A stretch of 64,000 nt of DNA from Duganella margarita (GTDB lineage: Bacteria > Pseudomonadota > Gammaproteobacteria > Burkholderiales > Burkholderiaceae_D), in contig NZ_WWCS01000005.1 of the NCBI RefSeq assembly GCF_009857535.1, forward strand, positions 310,001-374,000. The letters are read 5' to 3'. A program made the position numbers and the translations under genes. Within the stretch, counting starts at the first letter, position 1, and each line of letters starts with the position of its first letter. Positions 9,432 to 18,717 of this stretch are shown piece by piece. Under the pieces are notes generated by a model, which ran no database searches, was not told where the DNA came from, and worked only from the letters and a program-made list of their open reading frames with translations.

Positions 9432-10852
9432 CGTGGCGCGCAATGTGCGGCCGGCGCTCCAGCCACGCCGGCATGCGCGGCATGGCGGCAGCTGTCGCCG
9501 TGGCGCTGGCGCTGGCGGGTTGCGCAGCCACTGTGGCGCCGCCGCCGGCATCGACCTTGCAGGTGCCAGCCGCGTGGCGCACGGCGGTGCAGCAGCAGGG
9601 CAGTGGACCGGTGGCGCAGCAGTGGTGGCAGAGCTTCGGCGATCCCGCCTTGACGGCGCTGGTCGACACGGCCTTGCAGAACAACGGCGACCTGCGCGTC
9701 GCCCGTGGCCGGGTGGCGCAGTACCGCGCGCTGATCGGTGTGGCCAAAGCCGGGCAGAAACCCACCGCCTCGGTCGATTCCACGCCCACCCGCGCGCGCC
9801 AGCTGGCCTACAACGGCGTGCCTTACGTGACCAATGTCTACCAGGCCGAATTCCAGGCCAGTTACGAAATCGACGCGTGGGGCCGGCTGGCCGCGCTGAC
9901 CGACGCCGCCACCGCCACCTATCAATCCGAGCAAGCCAACGCCGATGCGGTGGCGCTGTCGATCGCCGCCACCGTGGCCTCCGGCTATCTCAACCTGCGC
10001 GGTCTGGATGCGCAGCTGGAGCTGACCGAAGCCACGCTCAAGCTGCGCGAAGAATCGGCCAAGCTGGCCAAGCGCCAGTTCGACGTCGGCTACAGCTCGC
10101 GGCTCGAGTGGCTGCAAGCGCAGGCCGAATACCAGACCACCGCCGAAACCGTGCCGCAGCTGAAGCGGCAAATCTTTGAACAGGAAAACGCGCTGTCGAT
10201 CCTCACCGGCGGCAATCCCGGCCCGGTGGCGCGCGGCACCGCGCTGGCGGACCTGCAACCGCCACCGGTGCCGGAAGGGCTGCCGTCGGAACTGCTGCGC
10301 CGCCGTCCCGACATCGCGCGCGCCGAATACAACCTGGTGGCGCTCAACGCCAACCTGCAGGCCACGCGCGACCAGTTGCTGCCGTCGTTCCGGCTGACCG
10401 CAGTGGGCGGCGTGCAAAATCTGAAGTGGCACGATCTGCTGAACGCGCCGACCGCGCTGTGGCACCTGACTGCCGCCGTGGCCGCGCCGGTGTTCGACGC
10501 TGGCCGCGTGCAGTCGCAGACCGACTCGGTGGCGGCGCAGCGCGACCAGAGCATCTATGCGTATGAGAGCGCGGTGCGGACGGCGTTTTCGGAAACCGAG
10601 AATGGCCTGGGCGCGATCGTGCGGCTGCGCGAACAGGCGATCCAGAACGATGCGCGCCGCGCCACGGCAGCGGAAACGCTGCGCATTGCGCACAACCGCT
10701 ATCGCAACGGCTACGCCTCGTATCTGGAAGAGCTGGACGCCCAACGCACGCTGTACAGCGCGGACGTCGGACGCCTGCAGTTGAAGACGCGGATACTGGT
10801 CGCGTCAGTGGACCTGTACCGCGTGATGGGTGGCGGCTGGATTAAACCTTGA
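9428..10852 (+). CDS. NodT-family outer-membrane efflux lipoprotein
   Basis: A 474-residue TolC-like channel. It has a lipoprotein signal with lipobox LAGC (residues about 30-33), the family opening WWQSFGDPALTALV, YEIDAWGRL, LRRRPDIARAEYNL and the closing APVFDAGR ... DLYRVMGGGW. Its ATG overlaps the adaptor stop (ATGA), so the three genes form one tight operon. The stop is shared by overlap with the convergent GyrI-like gene (11 bases). Confidence 0.92.
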   Translation: MTWRAMCGRRSSHAGMRGMAAAVAVALALAGCAATVAPPPASTLQVPAAWRTAVQQQGSGPVAQQWWQSFGDPALTALVDTALQNNGDLRVARGRVAQYRALIGVAKAGQKPTASVDSTPTRARQLAYNGVPYVTNVYQAEFQASYEIDAWGRLAALTDAATATYQSEQANADAVALSIAATVASGYLNLRGLDAQLELTEATLKLREESAKLAKRQFDVGYSSRLEWLQAQAEYQTTAETVPQLKRQIFEQENALSILTGGNPGPVARGTALADLQPPPVPEGLPSELLRRRPDIARAEYNLVALNANLQATRDQLLPSFRLTAVGGVQNLKWHDLLNAPTALWHLTAAVAAPVFDAGRVQSQTDSVAAQRDQSIYAYESAVRTAFSETENGLGAIVRLREQAIQNDARRATAAETLRIAHNRYRNGYASYLEELDAQRTLYSADVGRLQLKTRILVASVDLYRVMGGGWIKP

Positions 10853-11303
10853 CCGGAATGCAGAGTTCCGCAGCGAAGACGCCGGTGTCCGGGTCCATGC
10901 CGTAATCGGCCGGATAGCGCTCGAAGCACACGCCTTCGTCGATCTTGCCTTCGGCCGACAGCTGGCCGAAGAATTCGCCCCATGCCGCCGGCACGTCGGC
11001 GCCGGTGCCTTTGAACGGCGCCACCGCGTAATGCCCCGCCGGCAGGTGCGATTCCTTGGCCGGCGGCTGGATCGGATAGTCGGCCGATACCGCCACACAG
11101 GCGTCGTAGCGGCACTCGGCGGCCGGCGTGGTGGACGGATCATCCTGTGCCACGCCGTAGGTCACCTTGCCGGTCAGGCCCATGGCCTGCTGCCACGGGG
11201 TAAACACTTCCTTCCAGAATTCGCCCACGGCGGGACCGAACGGCCCCTTGTAGCGCAAATAGGCGACCCGGACTTCAGGCAGTTCTTTTATCTCGTATTG
11301 CAT
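10842..11303 (-). CDS. GyrI-like effector-binding domain protein
   Basis: A 153-residue stand-alone GyrI/AraC-effector-binding (SOUL-like) domain. Such domains bind hydrophobic or cationic small molecules, including drugs, and in SbmC/GyrI shield DNA gyrase. Visible marks are the opening YEIKELPEVRVAYLRYKGPFG, DDPSTTPAAECRYDACVAV, the HYAVAPFKGT stretch and an end with YPADYGMDPDTG then ELCIPVKV. Start MQYEIKEL has AAGGAG upstream. The gene begins 29 bases inside the end of the RND pump gene, in another frame, so the two are co-translated. A role in sensing or sequestering a pump substrate is inference. Confidence 0.88.
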   Translation of the reverse strand: MQYEIKELPEVRVAYLRYKGPFGPAVGEFWKEVFTPWQQAMGLTGKVTYGVAQDDPSTTPAAECRYDACVAVSADYPIQPPAKESHLPAGHYAVAPFKGTGADVPAAWGEFFGQLSAEGKIDEGVCFERYPADYGMDPDTGVFAAELCIPVKV

Positions 11304-14300
11304 GCACGTCTCCTTCATGAACAGCCGGCTGGCGGCGCACCTTGCGCAGCATGCGCTGCAGCCAGTGTTCAAAGTCGTCGACATAGGTGAACACGGCAGG
11401 CACCACCAGCAAACTCAAAAGCGTTGAAGTAATCAGGCCGCCAATCACGGTGATCGCCATCGGCGAGCGGAAGCTGGGGTCGGCGCCCCAGCCCAGGGCC
11501 AGCGGCATCATGCCCGCGCCCATCGCAATGGTGGTCATCAGGATCGGACGGCTACGTTTGTGGCAGGCATCGACCAGCGCTTCAAAACGCCCCATGCCTT
11601 CCTGGCGGGCCAGAATAGCATAATCAACCAATAAGATTGAGTTTTTTGTCACGATCCCCATCAGCATGATCAAGCCGATCATCGACGGCATCGACAGCGC
11701 GCTATGCGTCACCAGCAGCGCCACGAAGGCGCCGCCGATCGACAGCGGCAGCGCCGCCAGAATCGTCGCCGGCTGCATGAAGTCCTTGAACAGCAGCACC
11801 AGCACGCAGTAGATGCACAACACGCCGATCAGCATGGCCAGGCCGAAGCTGGCGAACAGCGACGCCATCTCCTGCGTATCGCCCAGTTCCGCGATCTTCA
11901 CCGACGGCGGCAGGTTCTTCAGCGACGGCAGCGCGCGCGCTTCGCTGTTGACTTCACCCAGCGCGCGCTTGCCCAGCTCCACTTCCAGCGTGACGTTGCG
12001 GCTGCGGTTGAGGCGATTGATCTGCGCCGGGCCGCTTTGCATGCTGATGTCGGCCACGGTGGCCAGCAGGACCGGGCCGTTCTTGCCCGGCACCGTAAGT
12101 CGGCCGATGGCGTCCAGATCGGCGCGCACGGCGTCCGGCAGCTTGACGCGGATCGGCACCTGGCGCTCCGGCAGGTTCATCTTGGTCAGATCGGTGTCGT
12201 AGTCGCCGGCGGTGGCCACGCGCACGGTCTGGCCGATGGATTCGGCGGTGACGCCCATGTCGGCCGCCTTGGCGAAGTCCGGCTTGACGATGATCTCCGG
12301 CCGCACCAGCGAGGCGGTCGAGCGCACGTTGCCGACGCCTTTCAGCGTGCGCAGTTCGCGCTCGGCTTTCTGTGCGGCGGCTTTCAGCGCCACCGGGTCT
12401 TCGCTGCGCAGCACCAGCTGCATCTTGACGCCGTTGTCCGGCGGGCCGACCTTGAAGCGGGCGCCGGGAATGGCGTCCAGCTTGTGGCGGATCTCGGCTT
12501 CCAGATCGGCCATCGATTCCTTGCGGTCGGTGCGGTGCACGGTGGTCAGCGTCAGCACGGCGCTGCGCGCTTCGGCTGCGGCGCCGGGGGCGAAGGCGTC
12601 GCCGCTGGAGCCGCCGCCGATGGAACTGAATACCGACTTGATGCCCTTGACCTGCATCGCCGCAAGGCGCGCGCGCTCGGCCACTACGCCGGTTTCTGCC
12701 AGCGTGGAGCCGGGCGGCAGTTCCAGGTTGATCTGGGTTTGCGAGCGGTCCGCCGCCGGCACGAAGCCGGTCGGCAACAGGCCGACCAGCATGATCGAGG
12801 TGACGAAGAACACGGCGGCGGCGCTGGCGGTCACCAGGCGGTGCGTCAGGCACCAGCGCATGACGCGGATGTAGCGCGACATCAGCCAGCCGTCTTTTTC
12901 TTCCTTGTGCGCGGCGGGCTTGAGAATGTAGGCCGCCATCATTGGCGTCAGCAGACGCGCCACCACCAGCGACGCCAGCACCGCGATCACGGCGGTCCAG
13001 CCGAACTGCTTGAAGAACAGGCCGGGAATGCCGCTCATGAAGGCGGTCGGCAGGAATACGGCCACCAGCGCGAAGGTGGTGGCGATGACCGCCATGCCGA
13101 TTTCGTCGGCCGCTTCCAGCGCCGCTTCCATCGGCGTTTTGCCCATGCGCAGATGGCGTTCGATGTTTTCGATTTCGACGATGGCGTCGTCCACCAGCAC
13201 GCCGACCACCAGCGCCAGCGACAGCAGCGTGACGGTGTTGAGCGTGTAGCCGAACAGGTAGATGCCGAGGAAGGCCGGCATCACCGACAGCGGCAGCGCG
13301 GCGGCGGCCACCAGTGTGGCGCGCCAGTCGCGCAGGAACCACCACACCACCAGCACCGCCAGCAGCGAGCCTTCGTACAGCAGTTCCATCGAGCCATCGA
13401 AGTTTTCTTCGACCGGATGGGCGTTGTCGATCACCTGTTTCAGTTCGACTTTTGGATTGTTCTTTTGCAGCTCTTCGATGGCGGCACGCGCGCCTTTGGC
13501 GACCGCCACTTCACTGGCGCCTTTGGTGCGGAAGATTTCAAAGCCGACCACCGGCGCGCCGTCTTGCAGTGCGATGGCGCGCGGTTCGGAGACGGTGTCG
13601 GTGACGGTCGCCACCTGGTCGAGCCGCACGCGGCGGCCATCCGGCAGCGGCAGGTCCATCGCCGCCAGTTCGGCCGCCGTCTGCACGGTGGCGATGGTGC
13701 GCACCGATTGTTCGGCGCCGCTGACATCACCGCGTCCGCCCGGCGCTTCTTTCTGCACCTGATGCAGCTGGCGCGAGACGTCCAGCGCAGAGACGCGCAA
13801 CGCGGCCATGCGGGCGTCGTCCAGCTCCACGCGGATTTCGCGATAGACGCCGCCGACGCGTTTGACAGCGCCGACCCCGGGTACCGCCAGCAGGCGCTTG
13901 GCGACGGTGTTGTCGACGAACCAGCTGACTTCCTGATTGTCCATTTTGTCGCCGTGGGTCGGCGCGGCGGCGGCGGTGAAGGTCAGCACCACGCGGCCGG
14001 CGGTGGAGGCCTTGGTGACGCTGGGGTCGCGCAGCTCGGCCGGCATGTCGGCCTTGACGCGGGCGACGGCGTCGCGTACATCGTTCACCGCGTCGGAGAT
14101 GTTCTTCTCCAGGATGAATTCGACGGTGGTGGTGGAGACGCCATCGAGCACGGTGGTGGAGATGTTCTTGATACCTTGCAGCGTGGCCACCGAGTCTTCG
14201 ATCTTGCGCGAGACTTCGGTCTCCAGTTGCGCCGGCGCGCTGCCGTCCAGCGTGGCGGTGACGGTGACGATCGGCAGTTCGATGTCCGGGAAGTCCTGCA

Positions 14301-14400
14301 CCGGATTGGCTTTGTAGGCCAGGAAGCCGGCCAGCGACAGCAGCGCAAACAGCATGATCGCCGGGATCGGATTCTTGATGGAGAGGGCGGAGAAATTCAT
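11275..14400 (-). CDS. RND efflux pump, inner-membrane permease (HAE1/AcrB superfamily)
   Basis: A 1041-residue proton-driven exporter. It has the RND start (FSALSIKNPIPAIMLFALLS), a first periplasmic loop beginning QDFPDIELPIVTVTA, membrane helices 2-6 around residues 330-480 with the proton-relay motif VGVLVDDAIVEIENIE in helix 4, a second loop, and helices 8-12 near residues 850-1010 (GIVTKNSILLVDYAI). Sequence style is nearer to MdtBC/multidrug pumps than to metal pumps, but the substrate is not determined. It lies 8 bases after the adaptor gene and overlaps the GyrI-like gene. Confidence 0.94.
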   Translation of the reverse strand: MNFSALSIKNPIPAIMLFALLSLAGFLAYKANPVQDFPDIELPIVTVTATLDGSAPAQLETEVSRKIEDSVATLQGIKNISTTVLDGVSTTTVEFILEKNISDAVNDVRDAVARVKADMPAELRDPSVTKASTAGRVVLTFTAAAAPTHGDKMDNQEVSWFVDNTVAKRLLAVPGVGAVKRVGGVYREIRVELDDARMAALRVSALDVSRQLHQVQKEAPGGRGDVSGAEQSVRTIATVQTAAELAAMDLPLPDGRRVRLDQVATVTDTVSEPRAIALQDGAPVVGFEIFRTKGASEVAVAKGARAAIEELQKNNPKVELKQVIDNAHPVEENFDGSMELLYEGSLLAVLVVWWFLRDWRATLVAAAALPLSVMPAFLGIYLFGYTLNTVTLLSLALVVGVLVDDAIVEIENIERHLRMGKTPMEAALEAADEIGMAVIATTFALVAVFLPTAFMSGIPGLFFKQFGWTAVIAVLASLVVARLLTPMMAAYILKPAAHKEEKDGWLMSRYIRVMRWCLTHRLVTASAAAVFFVTSIMLVGLLPTGFVPAADRSQTQINLELPPGSTLAETGVVAERARLAAMQVKGIKSVFSSIGGGSSGDAFAPGAAAEARSAVLTLTTVHRTDRKESMADLEAEIRHKLDAIPGARFKVGPPDNGVKMQLVLRSEDPVALKAAAQKAERELRTLKGVGNVRSTASLVRPEIIVKPDFAKAADMGVTAESIGQTVRVATAGDYDTDLTKMNLPERQVPIRVKLPDAVRADLDAIGRLTVPGKNGPVLLATVADISMQSGPAQINRLNRSRNVTLEVELGKRALGEVNSEARALPSLKNLPPSVKIAELGDTQEMASLFASFGLAMLIGVLCIYCVLVLLFKDFMQPATILAALPLSIGGAFVALLVTHSALSMPSMIGLIMLMGIVTKNSILLVDYAILARQEGMGRFEALVDACHKRSRPILMTTIAMGAGMMPLALGWGADPSFRSPMAITVIGGLITSTLLSLLVVPAVFTYVDDFEHWLQRMLRKVRRQPAVHEGDVHAIRDKRTA

Positions 14401-14408
14401 GCTGGTCC

Positions 14409-15518
14409 TTAGCTGGCGACGACGTTGACCAGGTCACCGTCGTTGAGGAAGCCGGCGCCGCGCACCACGATCTGGGTATCGGCTTTGAGGCCGCCCAGCA
14501 CTTCGATGCGGTCGCCGAGGCGACGGCCCGGTTGCACCTTGATCTGGCTGACATGCCTGTCGGCGTTGAGGCGGAACACGAAGCTGAAGCCGTCGCGCAC
14601 CACGATGGCCTGCTGCGGCACGGTCATGGCGTCGGAGGCGCCCAGCTGGAACTGGCCGCTGGCGAACATGCCGGCCTTGAACGGCGCGTCCCTGCTGCCG
14701 GCGCTTTGCGGCAGGTCGACGTAGACCAGTGCGGAGCGGGTTTGCGGGTCGACGGTGGGGGCGATCATGCGCACCTTGCCGGTCACTTCGCTGCCGTTGG
14801 CGGCTTTGACGATGGCGCTGACGCCGGGCTTGAGGTAGCGCAGGTCGGCGGCGACCACTTCGGCGCGCCATTCGAGGCGGCCCTGGCGGATCATGCGGAA
14901 CAGTTCCGTGCCGGCGCCGGACACCGCGCCAACGGTGGCGCTGCGGGCCGAGATGACGCCGCTGTCGGGTGCTACGACTTTGGTGTATCTGAGGCGCAGC
15001 TGCTGGCTGGCCAGTGCCGCCTTGGCGGAGGCGATGCGGGCGTTGGCGGTTTGTTCGGCGGTGTTGTACTGGCTGATCTGCTGCGTGCTCAAGGCGCCGG
15101 AGTTTTGCAACGTGCGGGCGCGGGCGGCGTTGGCGGCGGCGTCGGCGGCGTTGGCTTCGGCCTCGTGCACGGCCGCCTGGGCTTGCGCGAGGTCGGCGTT
15201 GACGGTGTCGGCGGAGAACACGGCCAGCACCTGGCCAGCCTTGACGATGTCGCCAACGTTGACGCGCACGTCGGTCAGGCGCAGGCCGTTGGATTCGCTG
15301 GAGACGCTGGCTTCCTGCCAGGCGGCGACGTTGCCGTTGGCGGCCAGTTTGATCGGCAGGCTGGCGGCGCTGGGCTGGGTGATGGTGACGGTCAGCGCGG
15401 CTTTCGGCGCTTCGGCTTTCTTGTCGTCGGCGGCCTGGGAGTAGCTGGCGACGCCGGCGGCGGCGACCGCAAAAGCGGCTGCCAGGACGTAGGCGAGTGG
15501 TTTCAGTTTGGCGTTCAT
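14409..15518 (-). CDS. RND periplasmic adaptor (membrane-fusion protein)
   Basis: A 369-residue adaptor joining the RND pump to the NodT channel. It has an N-terminal signal segment (PLAYVLAAAFAVAAAGVASY), a lipoyl half-motif (VNVGDIVKAGQVLAVFSAD), an Ala-rich coiled-coil hairpin (residues about 105-170), the second lipoyl half (VVAPDSGVISARSATVGAVS) and a barrel plus membrane-proximal domain ending GDLVNVVAS. It starts 15 bases after the NodT stop and ends 8 bases before the RND start, so the order is channel, adaptor, pump. Confidence 0.92.
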   Translation of the reverse strand: MNAKLKPLAYVLAAAFAVAAAGVASYSQAADDKKAEAPKAALTVTITQPSAASLPIKLAANGNVAAWQEASVSSESNGLRLTDVRVNVGDIVKAGQVLAVFSADTVNADLAQAQAAVHEAEANAADAAANAARARTLQNSGALSTQQISQYNTAEQTANARIASAKAALASQQLRLRYTKVVAPDSGVISARSATVGAVSGAGTELFRMIRQGRLEWRAEVVAADLRYLKPGVSAIVKAANGSEVTGKVRMIAPTVDPQTRSALVYVDLPQSAGSRDAPFKAGMFASGQFQLGASDAMTVPQQAIVVRDGFSFVFRLNADRHVSQIKVQPGRRLGDRIEVLGGLKADTQIVVRGAGFLNDGDLVNVVAS

Positions 15519-15533
15519 GATGGGCTGATAGAG

Positions 15534-17063
15534 TTAGTTGGCGGCTGGCCTGGCGCGATCCGGCGCGCGAGCGATGACGGCGGGCGTGACGGCGGCAAGC
15601 TTAGTGGCTGCGCGGTCGCCGGTCGGCGCTGTGGTGGCTGACGCGGAGGCGGTGCTGGGTGCGGTGGCCTGTGCGCTGGCTGGTGGAGTGAAACCGCCGC
15701 CGGCAGCGCGGTACAGGGCAACCCAGGCGGCGCTGCGGTCGCGTTGCAGGTTGATGACGGTTTGCTCGGCGGCGAGGCGCGTGCGGCGCGCGTCTTCCAG
15801 TTCGAACAGGCTGGCCATGCCGTTCCTGTAGCGCTCATCGACGGCGGCGTAGTTGGCGCGGTAGCCTTCCAGCGCGCTTTGAGCGTGGCCGGCGCGGGCG
15901 GCGGTGCTGTCCAGGTTGACCAGCGCCTGTTCGACTTCGCTGACCGCCTGGCGCACGGTGGCGCGGTAGCTGCTGACGGCGGCGTCGTAGCGCGCGTTGG
16001 CCGAGTCGACGTTGGCGCGGCGGCGGCCAGCGTCAAATACCGGCAGCGACAGCGCGACCGGGCCGATGGTCCAGGTGTCGGTCTGGGTGCTGTCGCCGCC
16101 GGCGCGGAAGTTGGCGACGCCGACCGAGCCGGATAAGGTCAGACGCGGATAGCGCTGCGCCTGGGCATTGCCGACATCGGCACTGGCGGCTGCCACTTCG
16201 CGTTCGGCCGTGAACACGTCCGGCCGCTGACTTAACGTGCGCGCCGGCAGTTCCGCAATCGCCATCGCCGGCGCAGTGCCGGCTACGGGCAGGCCGGCTG
16301 CGAGTTTCTGGCGCAGTGCCGGTTCGTCGACGGCGGTCAGGGCGGACAGCACCTTGACGTCGATGTCGCACGCGGCGCGCTGGGCGAGGTAGCGGTTGTT
16401 GCCATCGGCAGCGCTGGCGCGGGCCAGCGCCAGGCTCGCCGGCGACTGGAAGCCGGCCTTGGCGCTCAGCTCGGTCAGCCGCTCGGTGTCGGTGCGCGAC
16501 CTGGCATCCTGCTGCGCCACGGCCAGCAACTGCTCACAGGCGCGCAAGCCGTAATACTGGTTCGCCACCTCGGCCGCCACCGACACCCGGGCGTCGTGCC
16601 AGCCCGCATGCGCGCTCTCGAGGCGCGCCTGCGCCGCGTCGCGCGCTGCCCGGTTGGCGCCAAACAGATCGACCTCCCATGACGCGTTGAAGGCCGCCTG
16701 CGAGGTGGTCCCCATCGGCAGCGCCGACTGCTGGTTGGAGCGGTTGACGCTGGCCGCCGCATCCACATTCGGCAGCAGCGCCGCTCCTGCGGCCACCCGC
16801 TCGGCACGCGATTGCGCAATGCGCGACGCCGCCGACGCCACGGTCGGACTGACTGCCTGCGCCGATTCGATCAGCTGCACCAGCAAGCCATCGGCCTGCC
16901 CGCGCCACCAGGTGGCGAGATCGGCCTGGCTGCCGTTGTGCGGCAACGGCGCCTGCCATTGCTGCGGTGGCAGCGCATCTACGTGGCGCGCCGGTCCCTG
17001 CACCGCACAGGCGCTCAACGTCGCCGCAACGGCCAGGGCCATCGCGCGTAATAAAACTCTCAT
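15534..17063 (-). CDS. NodT-family outer-membrane efflux lipoprotein with Ala/Thr-rich tail
   Basis: A 509-residue TolC-like channel and first gene of the RND operon. It has a lipoprotein signal (lipobox LSAC near residue 16-19), WWRGQADGLLVQLI, WEVDLFGANRAARDAA, LSQRPDVFTAEREVAAA and PVFDAGRRRANVDSAN. After the usual family end (YRAAGGGF) there is an extra tail of about 50 residues rich in Ala, Thr, Ser and Pro, which is longer than normal and probably disordered. AAGGGA precedes the start. It differs clearly from the NodT protein at 9428-10852, so the pair is not a recent duplication. Confidence 0.9.
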   Translation of the reverse strand: MRVLLRAMALAVAATLSACAVQGPARHVDALPPQQWQAPLPHNGSQADLATWWRGQADGLLVQLIESAQAVSPTVASAASRIAQSRAERVAAGAALLPNVDAAASVNRSNQQSALPMGTTSQAAFNASWEVDLFGANRAARDAAQARLESAHAGWHDARVSVAAEVANQYYGLRACEQLLAVAQQDARSRTDTERLTELSAKAGFQSPASLALARASAADGNNRYLAQRAACDIDVKVLSALTAVDEPALRQKLAAGLPVAGTAPAMAIAELPARTLSQRPDVFTAEREVAAASADVGNAQAQRYPRLTLSGSVGVANFRAGGDSTQTDTWTIGPVALSLPVFDAGRRRANVDSANARYDAAVSSYRATVRQAVSEVEQALVNLDSTAARAGHAQSALEGYRANYAAVDERYRNGMASLFELEDARRTRLAAEQTVINLQRDRSAAWVALYRAAGGGFTPPASAQATAPSTASASATTAPTGDRAATKLAAVTPAVIARAPDRARPAAN

Positions 17064-17159
17064 GCTTTCCCTTGTTGAATCAGTCGTTTAAATTATTGCT
17101 GAGGGGTTGTTGCTGAGGTGTAGACGTTGGCCGGCGGTAAATATTGCAGATGCACAGGC

Positions 17160-17191
17160 AAAAAAAAAACCCGCTGCCAGTGGCGCGGGTT
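17160..17191 (-). terminator. Rho-independent terminator
   Basis: On the - strand a stem (AACCCGC with GCGGGTT, extended by inner pairing) is followed by ten Ts. It lies about 115 bases after the stop of the receiver-kinase gene, separating it from the RND operon that starts at 17063. Confidence 0.88.
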
Positions 17192-17305
17192 AAATTCCAA
17201 TGTTCAGCGAACGGATTGGAGGAGACAGTTCCAACTATACCCCTCTTTATGTTGCACTGCAATACCGTAGAATTACGTTGTTATTATTGTCATCTTTTAA
17301 AATCC

Positions 17306-18664
17306 TCAAACGCCCTTGGCCGGCAGTGCCAGCGTGAAGGTGCTGCCGTGGCCGAAGTCGCTCTTGAAGAACAGCGAGCCGCCGATCAGGTTGGCCAGGT
17401 TCTGGCACAGGTACAGCCCCAGGCCGGCGCCTTCGGCGTGCCGGGTGGAGGTCGAATCGAGCTGCGAGAACGCCTGGAACAGCTTGGCCTGGTCTTCCTC
17501 GCGGATGCCGGCGCCGCTGTCGGCCACCGAGAACTCGATCATCGGCGCCTGGCCCTCGACCACCCGCTGGCCCAGCGACACGCGCACGGTGCCGCTCTCG
17601 GTGAACTTGATGGCGTTGTTGCCCAGGTTGAGCAGGATTTGCGTCAGCGCGCGGCGGTCGGTCTCCAGCACGATGGCCGGATCGGCCAGGTCCATCTCCA
17701 GCGTCAGGTTCTTTTGCACGGCCAGCGGGCGGAGCGTGTCCACCACATCCTTGACCACGCCCTGGCACTGCACGGTTTCCAGTTCCAGCGTAACCTTGCC
17801 GGCTTCGATCTTGGCCACGTCCAGAATGTCGTTAATCAGCGAGAGCAGGTGGCGCGCGCTGGTACGGATGGTGTTGAGCTGCTTGTCCTGTTCCGGCGTC
17901 AGCGGGCCGGGCAGCTTCATCAGCAGCGCGCCGGTGAAGCCGATGATGGCGTTCAGCGGCGTGCGCAGTTCGTGCGACATATTGGCGATGAAGGCCGACT
18001 TCATGCGGCTCGCTTCGGCCAGTTCCAGGTTCTTGAGCGCGATTTCGCGGTTGATGGTTTCCAGCTCGCCGGCGTGGTGCGCCAGCCGCATATTCAGCTC
18101 GATCACCTGGCGCTCGCGCGCCTGCAGCTCGCTGTTGACCTGCACCGCCTGTTCGTAGGTGGAAATCAGCAAATCGAGGATCTGCTGGCGGTCGGCGTTG
18201 ATGAAGTGCTTTTGTTCGCCAAGATACAGAGCGATGCCGATCTCCATGTTCTGGTTCTTGCGCAGCTTCTGGTTCATCAGCATGTGGCCGATGCGGTTCA
18301 GCAGATAATCTTCCGCGTACGGCTTGCGGATGAAGTTATCGGCGCCGCATTCGATGCCGCGGATGATGTCCTTCGGGTCCATCAGCGAGGTGACCAGGAT
18401 CACCGGGATGTCGCGCAGCTCCGGGTCGGCCTTGATGGCGCGGCACAGCGTGTAGCCGTCCATTTCGGGCATGACGATGTCCGACAGCACCAGGTGCGGC
18501 TTGCGCTCGCGGATGGCTTCCAGCGCCAGGCGGCCGTTGGGCGCCACGCGGGCGTTGTAGCGCATCGACTGGATCAGCCGGCGCAGACGTTCGGCCTGGG
18601 TGGGACTGTCTTCGACGATCAGTATTTCGATTTCATCTGGCTGTATTTCGTAACTGGTGTCCAC
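17306..18664 (-). CDS. Receiver-histidine kinase hybrid
   Basis: A 452-residue cytoplasmic signalling protein. Residues 15-130 are a receiver domain with phospho-acceptor Asp62 (LSDIVMPEMDG) and Lys114; a coiled linker (about 150-222) leads to a HisKA domain with His231 in MSHELRTPLN, and a HATPase domain follows with N-, G1- and G2-boxes (NLGNNAIKFTESG, ADSGAGI, GAGLGLYLCQNLANLIGG). The receiver at the N-terminus means the kinase is gated by phosphotransfer from another protein. There is no membrane segment. No partner regulator lies beside it. Confidence 0.92.
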   Translation of the reverse strand: MDTSYEIQPDEIEILIVEDSPTQAERLRRLIQSMRYNARVAPNGRLALEAIRERKPHLVLSDIVMPEMDGYTLCRAIKADPELRDIPVILVTSLMDPKDIIRGIECGADNFIRKPYAEDYLLNRIGHMLMNQKLRKNQNMEIGIALYLGEQKHFINADRQQILDLLISTYEQAVQVNSELQARERQVIELNMRLAHHAGELETINREIALKNLELAEASRMKSAFIANMSHELRTPLNAIIGFTGALLMKLPGPLTPEQDKQLNTIRTSARHLLSLINDILDVAKIEAGKVTLELETVQCQGVVKDVVDTLRPLAVQKNLTLEMDLADPAIVLETDRRALTQILLNLGNNAIKFTESGTVRVSLGQRVVEGQAPMIEFSVADSGAGIREEDQAKLFQAFSQLDSTSTRHAEGAGLGLYLCQNLANLIGGSLFFKSDFGHGSTFTLALPAKGV

Positions 18665-18717
18665 AGACCACCCTCCTGGTGCATAGTTGGCTAGGCAAAC
18701 TATATCGGATTACCCTA

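Noticed and set aside
11704..14412. A 902-codon + strand frame opposite the RND pump
   Set aside because: Same cause: antisense of high-GC codons. The product is His/Gln/Arg-rich and without domains.
17080..17262. A 60-codon - strand frame between the RND operon and the receiver-kinase
   Set aside because: It runs straight through the rho-independent terminator at 17160-17191, and its Phe-rich stretch is only the A-run of that terminator.
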